Positions 28,176 to 37,846 of a stretch of 64,000 nucleotides of DNA are shown piece after piece. Under the pieces are notes generated by a model. The model saw only the letters and a list, made by a program, of their open reading frames with translations. It did no database searches and was not told where the DNA came from. Source of the stretch: Simplicispira lacusdiani (GTDB lineage Bacteria; Pseudomonadota; Gammaproteobacteria; Burkholderiales; Burkholderiaceae_C); assembly GCF_003604195.1 (NCBI RefSeq), contig NZ_QXGR01000002.1, positions 62,001 through 126,000 on the forward strand. The letters run 5' to 3'. A program made the translations under genes and the position numbers. Numbering within the stretch: the first letter of the stretch is position 1; each line of letters opens with the position of its first letter.

Positions 28176-29524
28176 GCACGTCCCCCGCGCCCAAGACACC
28201 CCGCTCCCTGCAGGCGCGGCTGCTGTGGGCCGTGCTCGGCCTGGTGCTGGTGGCCTGGGCCAGCGCGGCCGCGCTGGCCTGGCACGAGGCCCAGGACGAG
28301 GTCGGCGACCTGCTCGACGCCCACCTCGCCCAGACCGCGGCGCTGCTGCGCCTGCAGCCCCTGGACGAACTCGACGAGGACAAGCTCAACGAAGCCCCCG
28401 AGCTGGACAAGCACCAACCCCGCGTGGTGTTCCAGCTGTGGCATGAAGGCCAGCTGCTGGCACGTTCGGCCAACGCACCGCAGCAGCCCCTGACCGAGCG
28501 GCGCAAGCGCGGCTTCGCCGACAGCCAGGTGGAGAACAAGGCCTGGCGGGTGTTCGTGACCCAGGGGCGCGAGAAGGATGTGCTGATCCTCGTGGGCGAA
28601 CGCCAGTCCGTGCGCGACGAGATCGTGCTCGCCAGCCTTACCAGCATGCTCAAGCCCATGGCCTGGGCCCTGCCGCTATTGGCGCTCGGCATCTGGTGGG
28701 CCGTGCGCGGCTCGGTGCGGCCGCTGCGGCAGCTGGGCCGCACGGTGGCCGCGCGCCAGCCGCAGGCGCTTGAACCATTGCCGACCGCAGGCGTTCCACC
28801 GGAGGTCTTGCCCCTGGTGGCGGCGCTCAACGGCCTGTTCGAACGCACGGCCCAACTGCTGGCGGCCGAACAGCAATTCACGGCCGATGCCGCGCACGAG
28901 CTGCGCACGCCCATCGCCGGCATCCGCATGCAGGCCCAGGTGGCCCAGGGTGCCACCCAGAACGCCGAGCGCGCCCAGGCGCTGGCGGCCACGGTGCAGG
29001 GTTGCGACCGCGCCACGCGGCTGGTGGAGCAGCTGCTGCAGCTGGCCCGCCTCGACGCCGAGGCGGCCGGCCCGGGCCACGCCCAAACCGACCTGGCCGA
29101 GGTGGCGCGCGCGGTGGCCGCCGACCTGCGCTCCATCGCTGCGGCGCGCGGGCAAGGCGTGGAACTCGACATTCCAGGCCCCGTGCCCATGCCACTGGCC
29201 GAGCCGCTGGCGCGGGTGCTGCTGCGCAACCTGCTCGACAACGCGCTGCGCTACAGCCCGGACGGCGCGCGGGTGCGCATGCAGCTCACACCCGCCACCC
29301 CGGGGCACGCCGCCACACTGTGCGTGGAAGACAGCGGGCCGGGCATGGCGGACGCCGAGATCGCACGGCTGGGCGAGCGCTTCTTCCGCGTCCTGGGTAC
29401 CGGCCAGAGCGGCAGCGGCCTGGGATGGTCCATCGTGCAGCGCATCGCGCGCCTGCACGGCCTGCCGGTGCGGATCGATCGCAGCCCCACCCTGGGGGGC
29501 TTGCGCGTGCGAATCGGTGGGTAG
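28172..29524 (+). CDS. Sensor histidine kinase (QseC-like)
   Basis: Inner-membrane kinase of 450 residues: transmembrane helix near 19-40, a periplasmic domain of about 120 residues, a second helix near 165-185, a HAMP-like region, H-box AHELRTPIAGIR with phospho-acceptor H242, N-box NLLDNALRYS, G1 DSGPGM and G2 GSGLGWSI. Translation is coupled to the response regulator through ATGA. The signal is unknown; the linked cytochrome genes suggest a redox or small-ligand cue. Confidence 0.92.
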   Translation: MSTSPAPKTPRSLQARLLWAVLGLVLVAWASAAALAWHEAQDEVGDLLDAHLAQTAALLRLQPLDELDEDKLNEAPELDKHQPRVVFQLWHEGQLLARSANAPQQPLTERRKRGFADSQVENKAWRVFVTQGREKDVLILVGERQSVRDEIVLASLTSMLKPMAWALPLLALGIWWAVRGSVRPLRQLGRTVAARQPQALEPLPTAGVPPEVLPLVAALNGLFERTAQLLAAEQQFTADAAHELRTPIAGIRMQAQVAQGATQNAERAQALAATVQGCDRATRLVEQLLQLARLDAEAAGPGHAQTDLAEVARAVAADLRSIAAARGQGVELDIPGPVPMPLAEPLARVLLRNLLDNALRYSPDGARVRMQLTPATPGHAATLCVEDSGPGMADAEIARLGERFFRVLGTGQSGSGLGWSIVQRIARLHGLPVRIDRSPTLGGLRVRIGG

Positions 29525-29529
29525 TCGGC

Positions 29530-31092
29530 TCAGCCGCGCAGGCGGCTGAGCAGGCCCGCCGTCGAGGCGTCCAGCCCCGACAGGTCGCCGCTGGCCAGGC
29601 GCTGCTGCAGATCGCAGGCCAGCACCTTGCCCAGCTCCACCCCCCACTGGTCGAAGCTGTTGATGCCCCACAGGCTGCCGCTGGCGAAGACGCGGTGTTC
29701 CTGCAGCGCGATCAGCGCCCCCAGCGACGCGGGCGTGAGGGCGTCGAGCAGCAGGAAGCTGCTGGGCCGGTTGCCCGGGAAATGGCGGTGCCCATCCTCG
29801 GACGCACGGCCCACCATGAGCGCCTGGGTCTGCGCCAAGGCATTGGCCAGCAGCATCTCATGGTGCCCGGGCAGCGGGTGCGCGCACTGGCGCACCGCCA
29901 CGATCTCCAGCGGCAGCACGTCGCTGCCCTGGTGCAGCATCTGGAAGAAGGCATGTTGGCCATTGCTGCCCGGCTCGCCCCAGAGCACGGGCGAGGTGGC
30001 CATGGGCAGTGGACGGCCGGCAAGGTCCACGCGCTTGCCGTTGCTCTCCATTTCCAGTTGCTGGAGGTAGGCCGGCAGGCGCGCCAGTCCGGCGTGGTAG
30101 GGCGCCAGGCAGCGGCTGGTGAAGCCGTGGAAGTTGCGGTACCAGAGATCGAGCAGGGCCAGGCGCACGGGCAGGTTCTGCGCCAGCGGCGCGGTGCGGA
30201 AATGCTCGTCCATGGCATGGGCGCCCGCGAGCAGACCGCGAAAACCCGCCGATCCGATGGCGATGGCCAGCGGCAGGCCGATGGCCGACCACAGCGAATA
30301 GCGCCCGCCGACCCAGTCCCAGAAGCCGAACGTCCGCGTGATGCCCAGGGCACGCGCCGCCTCCACGTTGACCGTGAGCGCGGTGAAATGGCGCGCCACA
30401 TCGCGGCCGCCCTGGTCGGCGAACCACGCCAGCGCGGAGCGCGCGTTGGTCATGGTCTCGATGGTGGTGAAGGTCTTGGAAGCAACGAGGAACAGCGTGC
30501 GTTCGGGCCGCAGGCCGCGCAGCACGCCGTGCAGTTCGTGCCCGTCGATGTTGGAGACGAAATGGAAGCGCTTGCCCGGCGCGCGGTAGGCGTCGAGCGC
30601 CAGCACGGCCATGTGCGGACCCAGGTCCGAGCCGCCGATGCCGATGTTCACCACATCGGTGATGCCATCATCCGCGCGCACCGCGTCGGCATGGTCCAGC
30701 ATGGCATCGAGCGTGGCATGCACCTGCTCCAGGGCCGGGGCCACGAAGGGCAGGTCGCCGGGCAGCGCCAGTCCGGCGGGCCGGCGCAGCAGGGTGTGCA
30801 GCACCGCGCGGCCTTCGGTGCAGTTCACGGGCTGGCCGACGAACATGGCGTCACGCCGCTGCTCCAGGCCGCAGGCGCGCGCCATGTCCAGCAGCAAGGC
30901 CTCGGCCTGGCGGTCCCAGAGATTCTTGGACAGGTCGGCGAACACATGGGGCGCAGGCTGGCTGAAATGCGCGAAGCGCTGCGTGTCGCCAGCGAAGGCC
31001 TGGCGCAGGTCGAGGTCGCGCCCAGCGGCCTCGAAATGGGCACGCAGCAGCGGCCACTGCGGCGTGGCGTCGCAACGGACAGGCATGCTCAT
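29530..31092 (-). CDS. pgi: Glucose-6-phosphate isomerase
   Basis: Interconverts glucose-6-phosphate and fructose-6-phosphate. Family signatures are GIGGSDLGPHMA near residue 150, LFLVASKTFTT, and GEPGSNGQHAFFQMLHQG near 385, followed by the C-terminal SFDQWGVELGK. 520 residues from the ATG at 31092; another ATG at 31086 is equally possible. The open frame to 31152 is upstream sequence. It ends six bases from the histidine kinase gene, convergent, with no room for a separate terminator. First of a sugar-phosphate block with tal. Confidence 0.96.
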   Translation of the reverse strand: MSMPVRCDATPQWPLLRAHFEAAGRDLDLRQAFAGDTQRFAHFSQPAPHVFADLSKNLWDRQAEALLLDMARACGLEQRRDAMFVGQPVNCTEGRAVLHTLLRRPAGLALPGDLPFVAPALEQVHATLDAMLDHADAVRADDGITDVVNIGIGGSDLGPHMAVLALDAYRAPGKRFHFVSNIDGHELHGVLRGLRPERTLFLVASKTFTTIETMTNARSALAWFADQGGRDVARHFTALTVNVEAARALGITRTFGFWDWVGGRYSLWSAIGLPLAIAIGSAGFRGLLAGAHAMDEHFRTAPLAQNLPVRLALLDLWYRNFHGFTSRCLAPYHAGLARLPAYLQQLEMESNGKRVDLAGRPLPMATSPVLWGEPGSNGQHAFFQMLHQGSDVLPLEIVAVRQCAHPLPGHHEMLLANALAQTQALMVGRASEDGHRHFPGNRPSSFLLLDALTPASLGALIALQEHRVFASGSLWGINSFDQWGVELGKVLACDLQQRLASGDLSGLDASTAGLLSRLRG

Positions 31093-31105
31093 GGGCGGGG
31101 ACGCT

Positions 31106-32224
31106 TCAGCGCTTGCACACCACCACGCTACCGACCGAGTAGCCCGCTCCAAAGGAGCAGATCACGCCCATGTCGCCCGAAACCAGGCCGTCGCGGTGCT
31201 TGTGGAAGGCGATGATGGAACCGGCCGAGGCGGTGTTGGCGAACTCGTCGAGGATCAGCGGCGCCACATCGGTGCTGGCGTCACCGACCAGCTTCTTGAT
31301 GACGAGCTGGTTCATGCCCTGGTTGGCCTGGTGCAGCCAGAAGCGGCGCACGGCCGTGGGCGCGTGGCCCAGATCGGCCAGGTGGCCCTCGATGTGGGCC
31401 GCCGCGATCGGCACCACTTCCTTGAACACCTTGCGGCCCTCCTGGCGGAAGGTCTTGTCGCGGGCGTTCGGGTCGCTGTCCTCGCTGCGGTTGAGGAAGC
31501 CGAAGTTGTTGCGGATGTTGTTGGAGAACTGCGTGACCAGGCGCGTGCCCAGCACGTCCCACTGCTCGGCGGCGGTCGCGCCCTCGGCGCGCTCGACGAC
31601 GATCGCCGTGCAGACGTCGCCGAAGATGAAATGGCAGTCGCGGTCGTTCCAGGCCTGGTGGCCCGAGGTGATCTCGGGGTTGACCACGAGCACGCATTTG
31701 GCGCTGCCCGTGCGCACGGCGTTGACCGCCTGCTCGATGGCGAAGGTGGCCGACGAGCAGGCCACGTTCATGTCGAAGCCGTAGCCGCCCGCGCCCAGCG
31801 CCTGCTGGATCTCGATGGCCATGGCCGGGTAGGCGCGCTGCATGTTGGCGGCGGCGCAGAGCACGGCGTCCACGTCGGCGCCGGTCTTGCCGGCGTTCTT
31901 CAGCGCCTCCTGGCCCGCCGCCACGGCGATCTCGGCCATCAGCGAGAGCTGGTCGTCCGGGCGCTCGGTGAAACGCGGGTACATGCGCGCGGGATCGAGG
32001 ATACCGCTCTTCTCCAGCACGTAGCGTTGCTTGATGCCCGACGCCTTCTCGATGAATTCGACGCTGGAGTGGGTCAGTGGCTCGCGCGTGCCAGCCGCGA
32101 TCTCGGCCGCGTGGCGTTCGTTTTCGAGGTCCGCGTAGCGGTTGAAGGATTCCACCAGCTCGGCGTTGCTGATGGTGTGCGCGGGCTGGAAGAGGCCCGT
32201 GCCGCTGATGACGACTGAGTACAT
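31106..32224 (-). CDS. Orphan beta-ketoacyl-ACP synthase III-like enzyme
   Basis: 372-residue thiolase-fold condensing enzyme. The triad is intact: Cys in NVACSSATFA near residue 151, His in WLHQANQGMN near 290, Asn in FANTASAGS near 325. It is about 50 residues longer than housekeeping FabH, with extra sequence near SDPNARDKTF. No fab genes or acyl carrier protein are nearby; it sits between tal and pgi. It could prime an unusual fatty acid or resorcinol-type lipid (DarB/CerJ-like relatives exist), but the substrate is unknown. Ribosome site AGGA lies upstream of the ATG at 32224. Confidence 0.88.
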   Translation of the reverse strand: MYSVVISGTGLFQPAHTISNAELVESFNRYADLENERHAAEIAAGTREPLTHSSVEFIEKASGIKQRYVLEKSGILDPARMYPRFTERPDDQLSLMAEIAVAAGQEALKNAGKTGADVDAVLCAAANMQRAYPAMAIEIQQALGAGGYGFDMNVACSSATFAIEQAVNAVRTGSAKCVLVVNPEITSGHQAWNDRDCHFIFGDVCTAIVVERAEGATAAEQWDVLGTRLVTQFSNNIRNNFGFLNRSEDSDPNARDKTFRQEGRKVFKEVVPIAAAHIEGHLADLGHAPTAVRRFWLHQANQGMNQLVIKKLVGDASTDVAPLILDEFANTASAGSIIAFHKHRDGLVSGDMGVICSFGAGYSVGSVVVCKR

Positions 32225-32307
32225 ATCGGTATCCTGTGGCCCGTTTGCGGGCGCGATGCGCAAGTGTAACGAGCCGGGTGGCATGCCAGCCGCCCGGCGG
32301 GGCCGTG

Positions 32308-33255
32308 TCAGGCGGTCTGGATGAGCTGCTCTAGCTTGACCGTATCGACAGCGAAGGCGCGGATGCCCTCGGCCAGCTTCTCGGTGGCCATGGCGTCCTC
32401 GTTCAGGGCGTAGCGGAAGCCGGCCTCGTCGTACTGCACGGCGGGCAGGTCCAGGGCGCGCGCGGCCTCGGCGTCGAGCGCGCGCCGCACCGGAGCCTCG
32501 GACTGGGCCAGCTGCGCCAGCAGGTCGGGCGCGATAGTGAGCAGGTCGCAGCCCGCCAGCGCGACGATCTGGCCCACGTTGCGGAAGCTCGCGCCCATGA
32601 CCTCGGTGGCGATGCCGAAGCGCTTGTAGTGGTTGAAGATGCGCTGCACCGAGCGCACGCCCGGGTCGTTGGCGCCGGCCATGGCGGCTTCGTCCCAGTT
32701 CGCGCCCGCCTGCTTCTTGTACCAGTCGTAGATACGGCCGACGAAGGGCGAGATCAGCTGCACCTTGGCCTGGCCGCAGGCCACGGCCTGACTGAACGAG
32801 AACAGCAGGGTGAGGTTGGTGTGGATGCCCTTGCTTTCGAGCTTGCGCGCCGCCTCGATGCCCTCCCAGGTGGCGGCGATCTTGATGAGCACGCGGTCGA
32901 TGTGGATGCCTTCGGCCTGGTACAGCTCGATGATGCGCTCGGCGCGCGAGACCGTGGCGCTGGTGTCGAAGCTCAGGCGCGCGTCCACCTCGGTGGAGAC
33001 ACGGCCCGGGATGATGGAGAGGATCTCGCCGCCGAAACGCACCAGCAGGCGGTCGATGATCTCGTCCATGGGGCGGTCCTTCCAGCGGGCCACGGTGGCC
33101 TGCAGCAGCGGCGCGTATTCGGGCTTCTGCACCGCCTTGAGGATCAGCGAGGGGTTGGTGGTCGCGTCGCGCGGCTGGAACTGCGCCAGTTGCTTGAAGT
33201 CGCCGGTGTCGGCCACCACGGTGGTGAACTGTCTGAGTGCGTCGAGCTGGTTCAT
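32308..33255 (-). CDS. tal: Transaldolase
   Basis: Pentose-phosphate enzyme that moves a dihydroxyacetone unit between sugar phosphates. 315 residues. [10 protein letters not shown] near residue 29 and [13 protein letters not shown] with the Schiff-base lysine near 131 are the two family signatures. The start at 33255 has GAGGA nine bases upstream. Divergent from the HexR-like regulator and head of tal / KAS III / pgi. Confidence 0.97.
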   Translation of the reverse strand: MNQLDALRQFTTVVADTGDFKQLAQFQPRDATTNPSLILKAVQKPEYAPLLQATVARWKDRPMDEIIDRLLVRFGGEILSIIPGRVSTEVDARLSFDTSATVSRAERIIELYQAEGIHIDRVLIKIAATWEGIEAARKLESKGIHTNLTLLFSFSQAVACGQAKVQLISPFVGRIYDWYKKQAGANWDEAAMAGANDPGVRSVQRIFNHYKRFGIATEVMGASFRNVGQIVALAGCDLLTIAPDLLAQLAQSEAPVRRALDAEAARALDLPAVQYDEAGFRYALNEDAMATEKLAEGIRAFAVDTVKLEQLIQTA

Positions 33256-33384
33256 GCAAATCCTCGTTGGTCGTTCTGCGGCGCCGTGGGCGCCGCGCAA
33301 CCCTCAAGTGTATGCCTGCGGCTGGTTACGGCGCCGCATGAAACCGCGTTACATTCTGGGCCAGCACCAACCACCTTCCACGCC

Positions 33385-34230
33385 ATGCTGGACCGCATCA
33401 CCGCCTCCCTGCCTTCGCTCGCCCCGGCCGAGCAGCGCGTCGCCAAGCTCGTGCTGCAGGACGCGCGCGCCTTCGCCCGCCTGCCCGTGCGCGAACTCGC
33501 CGAGCGCGCCCATGTGAGCAAGCCCACGGTGGTGCGCTTTTGCCGCAGCATGGGCTACGACGGCCTGGCCGACTTCAAGCTCAAGCTCGCGGGCAGCGTG
33601 AGCGAGGGCGTGCCCTTCATCCACCGCAGCGTGGATGCCGACGACAAGACCGGCGACGTGCTGGTGAAGGTGGTGGACAACGCCGTGGCCGCCTTCCTGC
33701 AGTACCGCAACGCGGCGAGCACGGTGGCCATCGAACGCGCGGCCGTGGCGCTGGCCAGCACCTGGAAGACCGGTCAGCGCATCGAGTTCTACGGCGTGGG
33801 CAACTCCGGCATCGTGGCGCAGGACGCGCAACACAAGTTCTTCCGCCTGGGCGTGACCTCGATCGCCACCAGTGACGGCCACATGCAGGTGATGAGCGCC
33901 ACGCTGCTGGGCCCGGGCGACTGCCTGGTGATCATCTCGAATTCGGGCCGCACCCGCGACCTGATGGACGCGGCCGACATCGCGCGCAAGAACGGCGCGA
34001 CCACCATCGCCATCACGGCCAGCGGCTCGCCGCTGGCCAACACCTGCCACATCCACCTCGCGGCCGACCACCCCGAGGGCTACGACCGCTACAGCCCCAT
34101 GGTGTCGCGCCTGCTGCACCTGCTCATCATCGACGTGCTGGTGACCTGCGTGGCATTGCGCATCGGCAGCTCGCTGCAGCCCATCCTGCAGCAGATGAAG
34201 GAAAACCTGCGCAACAAGCGCTACACCTGA
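33385..34230 (+). CDS. hexR: RpiR/HexR-family sugar-phosphate regulator
   Basis: 281 residues: N-terminal RpiR helix-turn-helix (HVSKPTVVRFCRSMGYDG near residue 45) and a C-terminal SIS domain that binds a phosphosugar (YGVGNSGIVAQDA, then ISNSGRTRDLMDA). HexR in Pseudomonas and Neisseria represses glucose catabolic genes and is released by KDPG. Its divergence from tal-pgi supports that role. A longer open frame starts at 32629 but overlaps tal and is a shadow. No clear palindromic operator is visible in the 129-base intergenic region. Confidence 0.85.
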   Translation: MLDRITASLPSLAPAEQRVAKLVLQDARAFARLPVRELAERAHVSKPTVVRFCRSMGYDGLADFKLKLAGSVSEGVPFIHRSVDADDKTGDVLVKVVDNAVAAFLQYRNAASTVAIERAAVALASTWKTGQRIEFYGVGNSGIVAQDAQHKFFRLGVTSIATSDGHMQVMSATLLGPGDCLVIISNSGRTRDLMDAADIARKNGATTIAITASGSPLANTCHIHLAADHPEGYDRYSPMVSRLLHLLIIDVLVTCVALRIGSSLQPILQQMKENLRNKRYT

Positions 34231-34233
34231 GAT

Positions 34234-34299
34234 TTGAGCAAAAATGGCCTGCAGCGCTCATGCAGAAAGCGCCGCACGCTATTGATTTGATAGCAATCA
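34234..34299. repeat. Element R copy F between hexR and the PEBP gene
   Basis: TTGAGCAAAAATGGCCTGC leader, then GCGCT (34254-34258) with AGCGC (34268-34272) and GCTAT (34278-34282) with ATAGC (34290-34294). Same layout as copy B. It lies between convergent genes and contains the stop of the PEBP gene. Confidence 0.8.
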
Positions 34300-34794
34300 G
34301 GACCGACCGTAGGTGGCGCTGAAACTGGCCTTGGCCACGGTGTTCGCATTCACCATGAAGCCCGCGAGCGCGGCCGTGGCGTCGTCGGGGATGTCCAGCC
34401 GCGCCACGCCCAGCGCGTGCACCGTGAAGATGTAGCGGTGCGGCTTGTCGCCGGGCGGCGGGCACATGCCGCCCCAGGCCTGCACGCCGTAGTCGTTGCG
34501 GATCTGGCGCGCGCCTTGCGGCAGGCCGGCGCCACCCTGAGCGCCGGCGTTCGGTGCCAGCGCGGCCGTGCTGTTCGGAAGGTCCACCACGAACCAGTGC
34601 CACCAGCCCGAGCCCGTGGGCGCGTCGGGGTCGTACACGGTGAGCGCGAAGCTTTTCGCCTCGGCGGGCGCGCCGCTCCACCGCAGCGCGGGCGATTCGT
34701 TGCGGCCCGTGCAGCCGAAGCCGTCGAACTCGAAGTGCGGCGGCACCGTGCCGTCGCTGGGGATGTCGGGGCTGGAAAGGGTGAATGCGGTCAT
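34297..34794 (-). CDS. YbhB/YbcL-type PEBP family protein
   Basis: 165-residue phosphatidylethanolamine-binding-protein fold. Family marks are SPALRWSGAPAEAKSFALTVYDPDAP near residue 33, HWFVVDLP near 68, and MCPPPGDKPHRYIFTVHAL near 115, which form the anion-binding pocket. The E. coli relatives have no settled function. No signal peptide. Single gene between two element R copies. Confidence 0.92.
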   Translation of the reverse strand: MTAFTLSSPDIPSDGTVPPHFEFDGFGCTGRNESPALRWSGAPAEAKSFALTVYDPDAPTGSGWWHWFVVDLPNSTAALAPNAGAQGGAGLPQGARQIRNDYGVQAWGGMCPPPGDKPHRYIFTVHALGVARLDIPDDATAALAGFMVNANTVAKASFSATYGRS

Positions 34795-34828
34795 GCGGCG
34801 TCTCCTCGTAGAAGGTGGAGCCGCATTT

Positions 34829-34891
34829 ATAGCAAAACCGGGCCTTGAGGCCCATGGAGCAAGCGCGAATAGCTACTTTTTTAGTAGCAAT
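34829..34891. repeat. Element R copy G between the PEBP gene and oppF
   Basis: GGGCCT/AGGCCC stem near 34840-34853 and GCTAC (34872-34876) with GTAGC (34884-34888) around an A/T-rich loop. It follows the oppF stop by five bases and may end the opp operon transcript. Confidence 0.7.
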
Positions 34892-34895
34892 TACG

Positions 34896-35915
34896 CTAGA
34901 TCCGGCCTTCCTCCACGGCATGGCAGGCGATGCGGATACCGCCCAGCGTCAGGAGCTGCGGGCGCTCGGCGCGGCAGCGCTCGTTGGCGTGCGGGCAGCG
35001 CGGGTTGAAGGCGCAGCCCGGCGGCGGGTTGAGCGGGTTGGGCACCTCGCCCTGCACCGGGGTGCGCGCCTTGCCGGTGTCGTGCATCTTCGGGATGGCG
35101 TCGAGCAGCATGCGCGTGTAGGGGTGGCGCGGGGCCTCGAACAGCGTCTTCTTGTCGGCCAGCTCCACCAGGCGGCCGAGGTACATCACGCCCACCTGGT
35201 CGCTGACGTGGCGCACCACGGCGAGGTTGTGGCTGATGAACAGGTAGGTGAGCCGCCGCTGGCGCTGCAGGTCCTTCATGATGTTGAGCACCTGGGCCTG
35301 CACCGAGACGTCGAGCGCGCTGGTGGGCTCGTCGCACACCAGGAACTCGGGCTCGGTGGCCAGGGCGCGCGCGATGGAGATGCGCTGGCGCTGCCCGCCC
35401 GAAAACTGGTGCGGGTACTTCGCCATGTCCAGCGGCGAGAGGCCCACGGACTGCAGCAGTTCGCCCACGCGCGCCTTGAGCTGCGCCTTGTCGGTGATGA
35501 GCCCGTGCTCGCGCAGCGGCTCGCCAATGATGTCCTCGACCAGCCAGCGCGGGTTCAGGCTGGCATACGGGTCCTGGAAGATCATCTGGATGCGCCGGCG
35601 CATGGCCTTGGCGTTGCCGCCCTTGAAGGCGGCGTGCGCGTCCTGGCCGTCGAAGGTGAGGCCGCCGCGCGTGGGCTCGTACAGGCCCACGAGCAGGCGC
35701 GCCACGGTGCTCTTGCCGCAGCCCGACTCGCCCACCAGGGCCAGGGTCTGGCCCTTCTCGATCTCGAAGCTCACGCCATCGACCGCGTGCAGCAGCGTGC
35801 GCGGCTTGCCTTCGAGCACGCGGTTGAGCCAGGGCGGCGAGACGTCGAAGGTGCGCGCCAGGTCGTGCGCCTGCACCAGGGGCTGGCGGGCGGTGTCCAT
35901 GGTCGTCGTGCTCAT
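34896..35915 (-). CDS. oppF: Peptide ABC transporter ATP-binding protein OppF/DppF-type
   Basis: Cytoplasmic ATPase of a dipeptide/oligopeptide importer. 339 residues. Walker [10 protein letters not shown] near residue 64, Q-loop [11 protein letters not shown], signature FSGGQRQR, Walker [12 protein letters not shown], then the oligopeptide C-terminal domain with four cysteines ([15 protein letters not shown]) that binds an iron-sulfur cluster in DppD-type subunits. Overlaps oppD as ATGA. Confidence 0.93.
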   Translation of the reverse strand: MSTTTMDTARQPLVQAHDLARTFDVSPPWLNRVLEGKPRTLLHAVDGVSFEIEKGQTLALVGESGCGKSTVARLLVGLYEPTRGGLTFDGQDAHAAFKGGNAKAMRRRIQMIFQDPYASLNPRWLVEDIIGEPLREHGLITDKAQLKARVGELLQSVGLSPLDMAKYPHQFSGGQRQRISIARALATEPEFLVCDEPTSALDVSVQAQVLNIMKDLQRQRRLTYLFISHNLAVVRHVSDQVGVMYLGRLVELADKKTLFEAPRHPYTRMLLDAIPKMHDTGKARTPVQGEVPNPLNPPPGCAFNPRCPHANERCRAERPQLLTLGGIRIACHAVEEGRI

Positions 35916-36889
35916 GCGGCCACCTCGCTGCGGGCGTCGTGCAGCCAGCAGGCGGCGCGCGTGGCGCCGGCCTGCAGCAGGTCCGGGCGCTCCTTCAGGC
36001 AGCGGTCGAAGGCGCGGGTGCAGCGCGGGTTGAAGGCGCAGCCCGGGGGAATGGCGTTGAGGCGGGGCATGGCTCCGTCGATCTGGTTGAGGCGCTCGCG
36101 GTCCTGCTCCATGTCGGGAATGGACGCCATGAGGCCCACGGTGTAGGGATGGGCGGGGTGGTTGATGACTTCGTGCACCGGCCCGATCTCGGCGATGCGG
36201 CCGGCATACAGCACGGCCACGCGGTCGCAGGTCTCGGCGATCACGCCCATGTCGTGCGTGATCAGCATCACGGCGGCGCCGCGCGTCTTGCAGATGTTCT
36301 TGAGCAGCTGGATGATCTGCGCCTGGATGGACACATCGAGCGCCGTCGTGGGCTCGTCCGCCACGATGAGCTGTGGCTCGGCCGCCAGCGCCAGGGCGAT
36401 CACCACGCGCTGGCGCATGCCGCCCGAGAACTGGTGCGGGTAGTGGTCGATGCGCTGCTCGGCCGCCGGGATGCCGGTGTCCTTGAGCAGCTGGATGGCG
36501 CGCACGCGCGCCTCGGCGGCCGAGACGGGCAGGTGGGTGAGGATGGTTTCGGTGAGCTGCTTGCCCACGGTGTAGAGCGGGTTCAGCGAGGTCAGCGGGT
36601 CCTGGAAGATGGCGCCGATGCGCCGCCCCCGGATGTGGCGCATCTGCTCGTGGCCGAGGTTGTCGATGCGCTGGCCTTCGAGCAGGATCTGGCCCGAGGC
36701 CACATGGCCCGGCGGCTCCAGCAGGCCGATGATGGCCGCGCCCGTGAGCGACTTGCCAGCGCCCGATTCACCCACCACGCCGAGGATCTCGCCCGGCGCG
36801 ATGGAAAAGGAAATGTCATTCAGGGCCCGCAGGGTGCCGCGGCGGCCCGGAAATTCAACAACGAGGTTTTTGACTTCGAGGAGGGACAT
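35912..36889 (-). CDS. oppD: Peptide ABC transporter ATP-binding protein OppD/DppD-type
   Basis: Second ATPase of the same importer. 325 residues. Walker [11 protein letters not shown] near residue 41, signature FSGGMRQR, Walker [12 protein letters not shown], and the cysteine-rich C-terminal [15 protein letters not shown]. It starts 27 bases after oppC and is coupled to oppF. Whether the system is Opp or Dpp cannot be decided from sequence. Confidence 0.93.
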   Translation of the reverse strand: MSLLEVKNLVVEFPGRRGTLRALNDISFSIAPGEILGVVGESGAGKSLTGAAIIGLLEPPGHVASGQILLEGQRIDNLGHEQMRHIRGRRIGAIFQDPLTSLNPLYTVGKQLTETILTHLPVSAAEARVRAIQLLKDTGIPAAEQRIDHYPHQFSGGMRQRVVIALALAAEPQLIVADEPTTALDVSIQAQIIQLLKNICKTRGAAVMLITHDMGVIAETCDRVAVLYAGRIAEIGPVHEVINHPAHPYTVGLMASIPDMEQDRERLNQIDGAMPRLNAIPPGCAFNPRCTRAFDRCLKERPDLLQAGATRAACWLHDARSEVAA

Positions 36890-36916
36890 GGGTACTTCGG
36901 GGAAATGGGTGCGTGG

Positions 36917-37828
36917 TCAGCGCAGACGGGGGTTGAGAGCGTCGCGCAGCCAGTCGCCGAGCAGGTTCACCGACAAGGCGATCAGCACCAGCATGGCACC
37001 AGGGAAGACGGTGATCCACCACTCGCCCGAGAACAGGTAGTCGTTGCCGACGCGGATCAGCGTGCCCAGCGAGGGCGAGGTGGGCGGCGCGCCCACGCCC
37101 AGGAAGGACAGCGTGGCCTCGGTGATGATGGCCGTGGCCACCTGGATGGTGGCCAGCACCAGCACCGGGCCCAGCACGTTAGGCAACACATGCTTGCGCA
37201 TGATGCGCAGCGAGGACACGCCGGTGACGCGCGCGGCCTGCACGTATTCCTTGTTGCGCTCGACCAGCGTGGAGCCGCGCACGGTGCGTGCGTACTGCAC
37301 CCAGCCCGTGAGCGAGATGGAGATGATCAGCACGCCGAAGGCCAGCGACTCGTGCGCGTTGGGGAACAGCGCGCGGCCCACGCCCGCGATCAGCAGGGCC
37401 ACGAGGATGGCTGGAAAGGACAGCATCACGTCGCACAGGCGCATGAGCAGGCCGTCGATCCAGCCGCCACGGAAGCCCGCCAGCAAGCCCAGAGCCACGC
37501 CCACGAGCACCGACAGCAGCACCGAGGCCAGGCCCACGACCAGCGAGATGCGCGCGCCGTAGACCAGCGCCGAGAGGATGTCACGCCCCTGGTCGTCGGT
37601 ACCCAGCAGGTACTTGCGGCTCCCTTCGGCGCTCCAGGCCGGGGGCAGGCGCGAGTCGCTGAGCTCCAGCGTGGCCAGGTCGAAGGGGTTGTGCGGTGCC
37701 ACCCATCCGGCGAACACCGAACAGAACACGCACACGAAGGCAATGGCGGCCGCGGCCATCGCCACGGGCGAGGTACGGAAGCTGTAGCCGATATCGCTGT
37801 CGAACCAGCGGGCAAGGGTCGTTTTCAT
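36917..37828 (-). CDS. oppC: Peptide ABC transporter permease OppC/DppC-type
   Basis: 303-residue inner-membrane permease. An N-terminal OppC_N segment (membrane helix near residues 24-44) and a six-helix BPD_transp domain with the EAA loop near ARVTGVSSLRIMRKHVLPN. LLGTDDQGRDILSALVYGAR near residue 75 is typical of OppC/DppC. It lies 18 bases after the M20 gene in the same operon. Confidence 0.92.
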   Translation of the reverse strand: MKTTLARWFDSDIGYSFRTSPVAMAAAAIAFVCVFCSVFAGWVAPHNPFDLATLELSDSRLPPAWSAEGSRKYLLGTDDQGRDILSALVYGARISLVVGLASVLLSVLVGVALGLLAGFRGGWIDGLLMRLCDVMLSFPAILVALLIAGVGRALFPNAHESLAFGVLIISISLTGWVQYARTVRGSTLVERNKEYVQAARVTGVSSLRIMRKHVLPNVLGPVLVLATIQVATAIITEATLSFLGVGAPPTSPSLGTLIRVGNDYLFSGEWWITVFPGAMLVLIALSVNLLGDWLRDALNPRLR

Positions 37829-37846
37829 CGCAAAGGTCTCTTGGGG

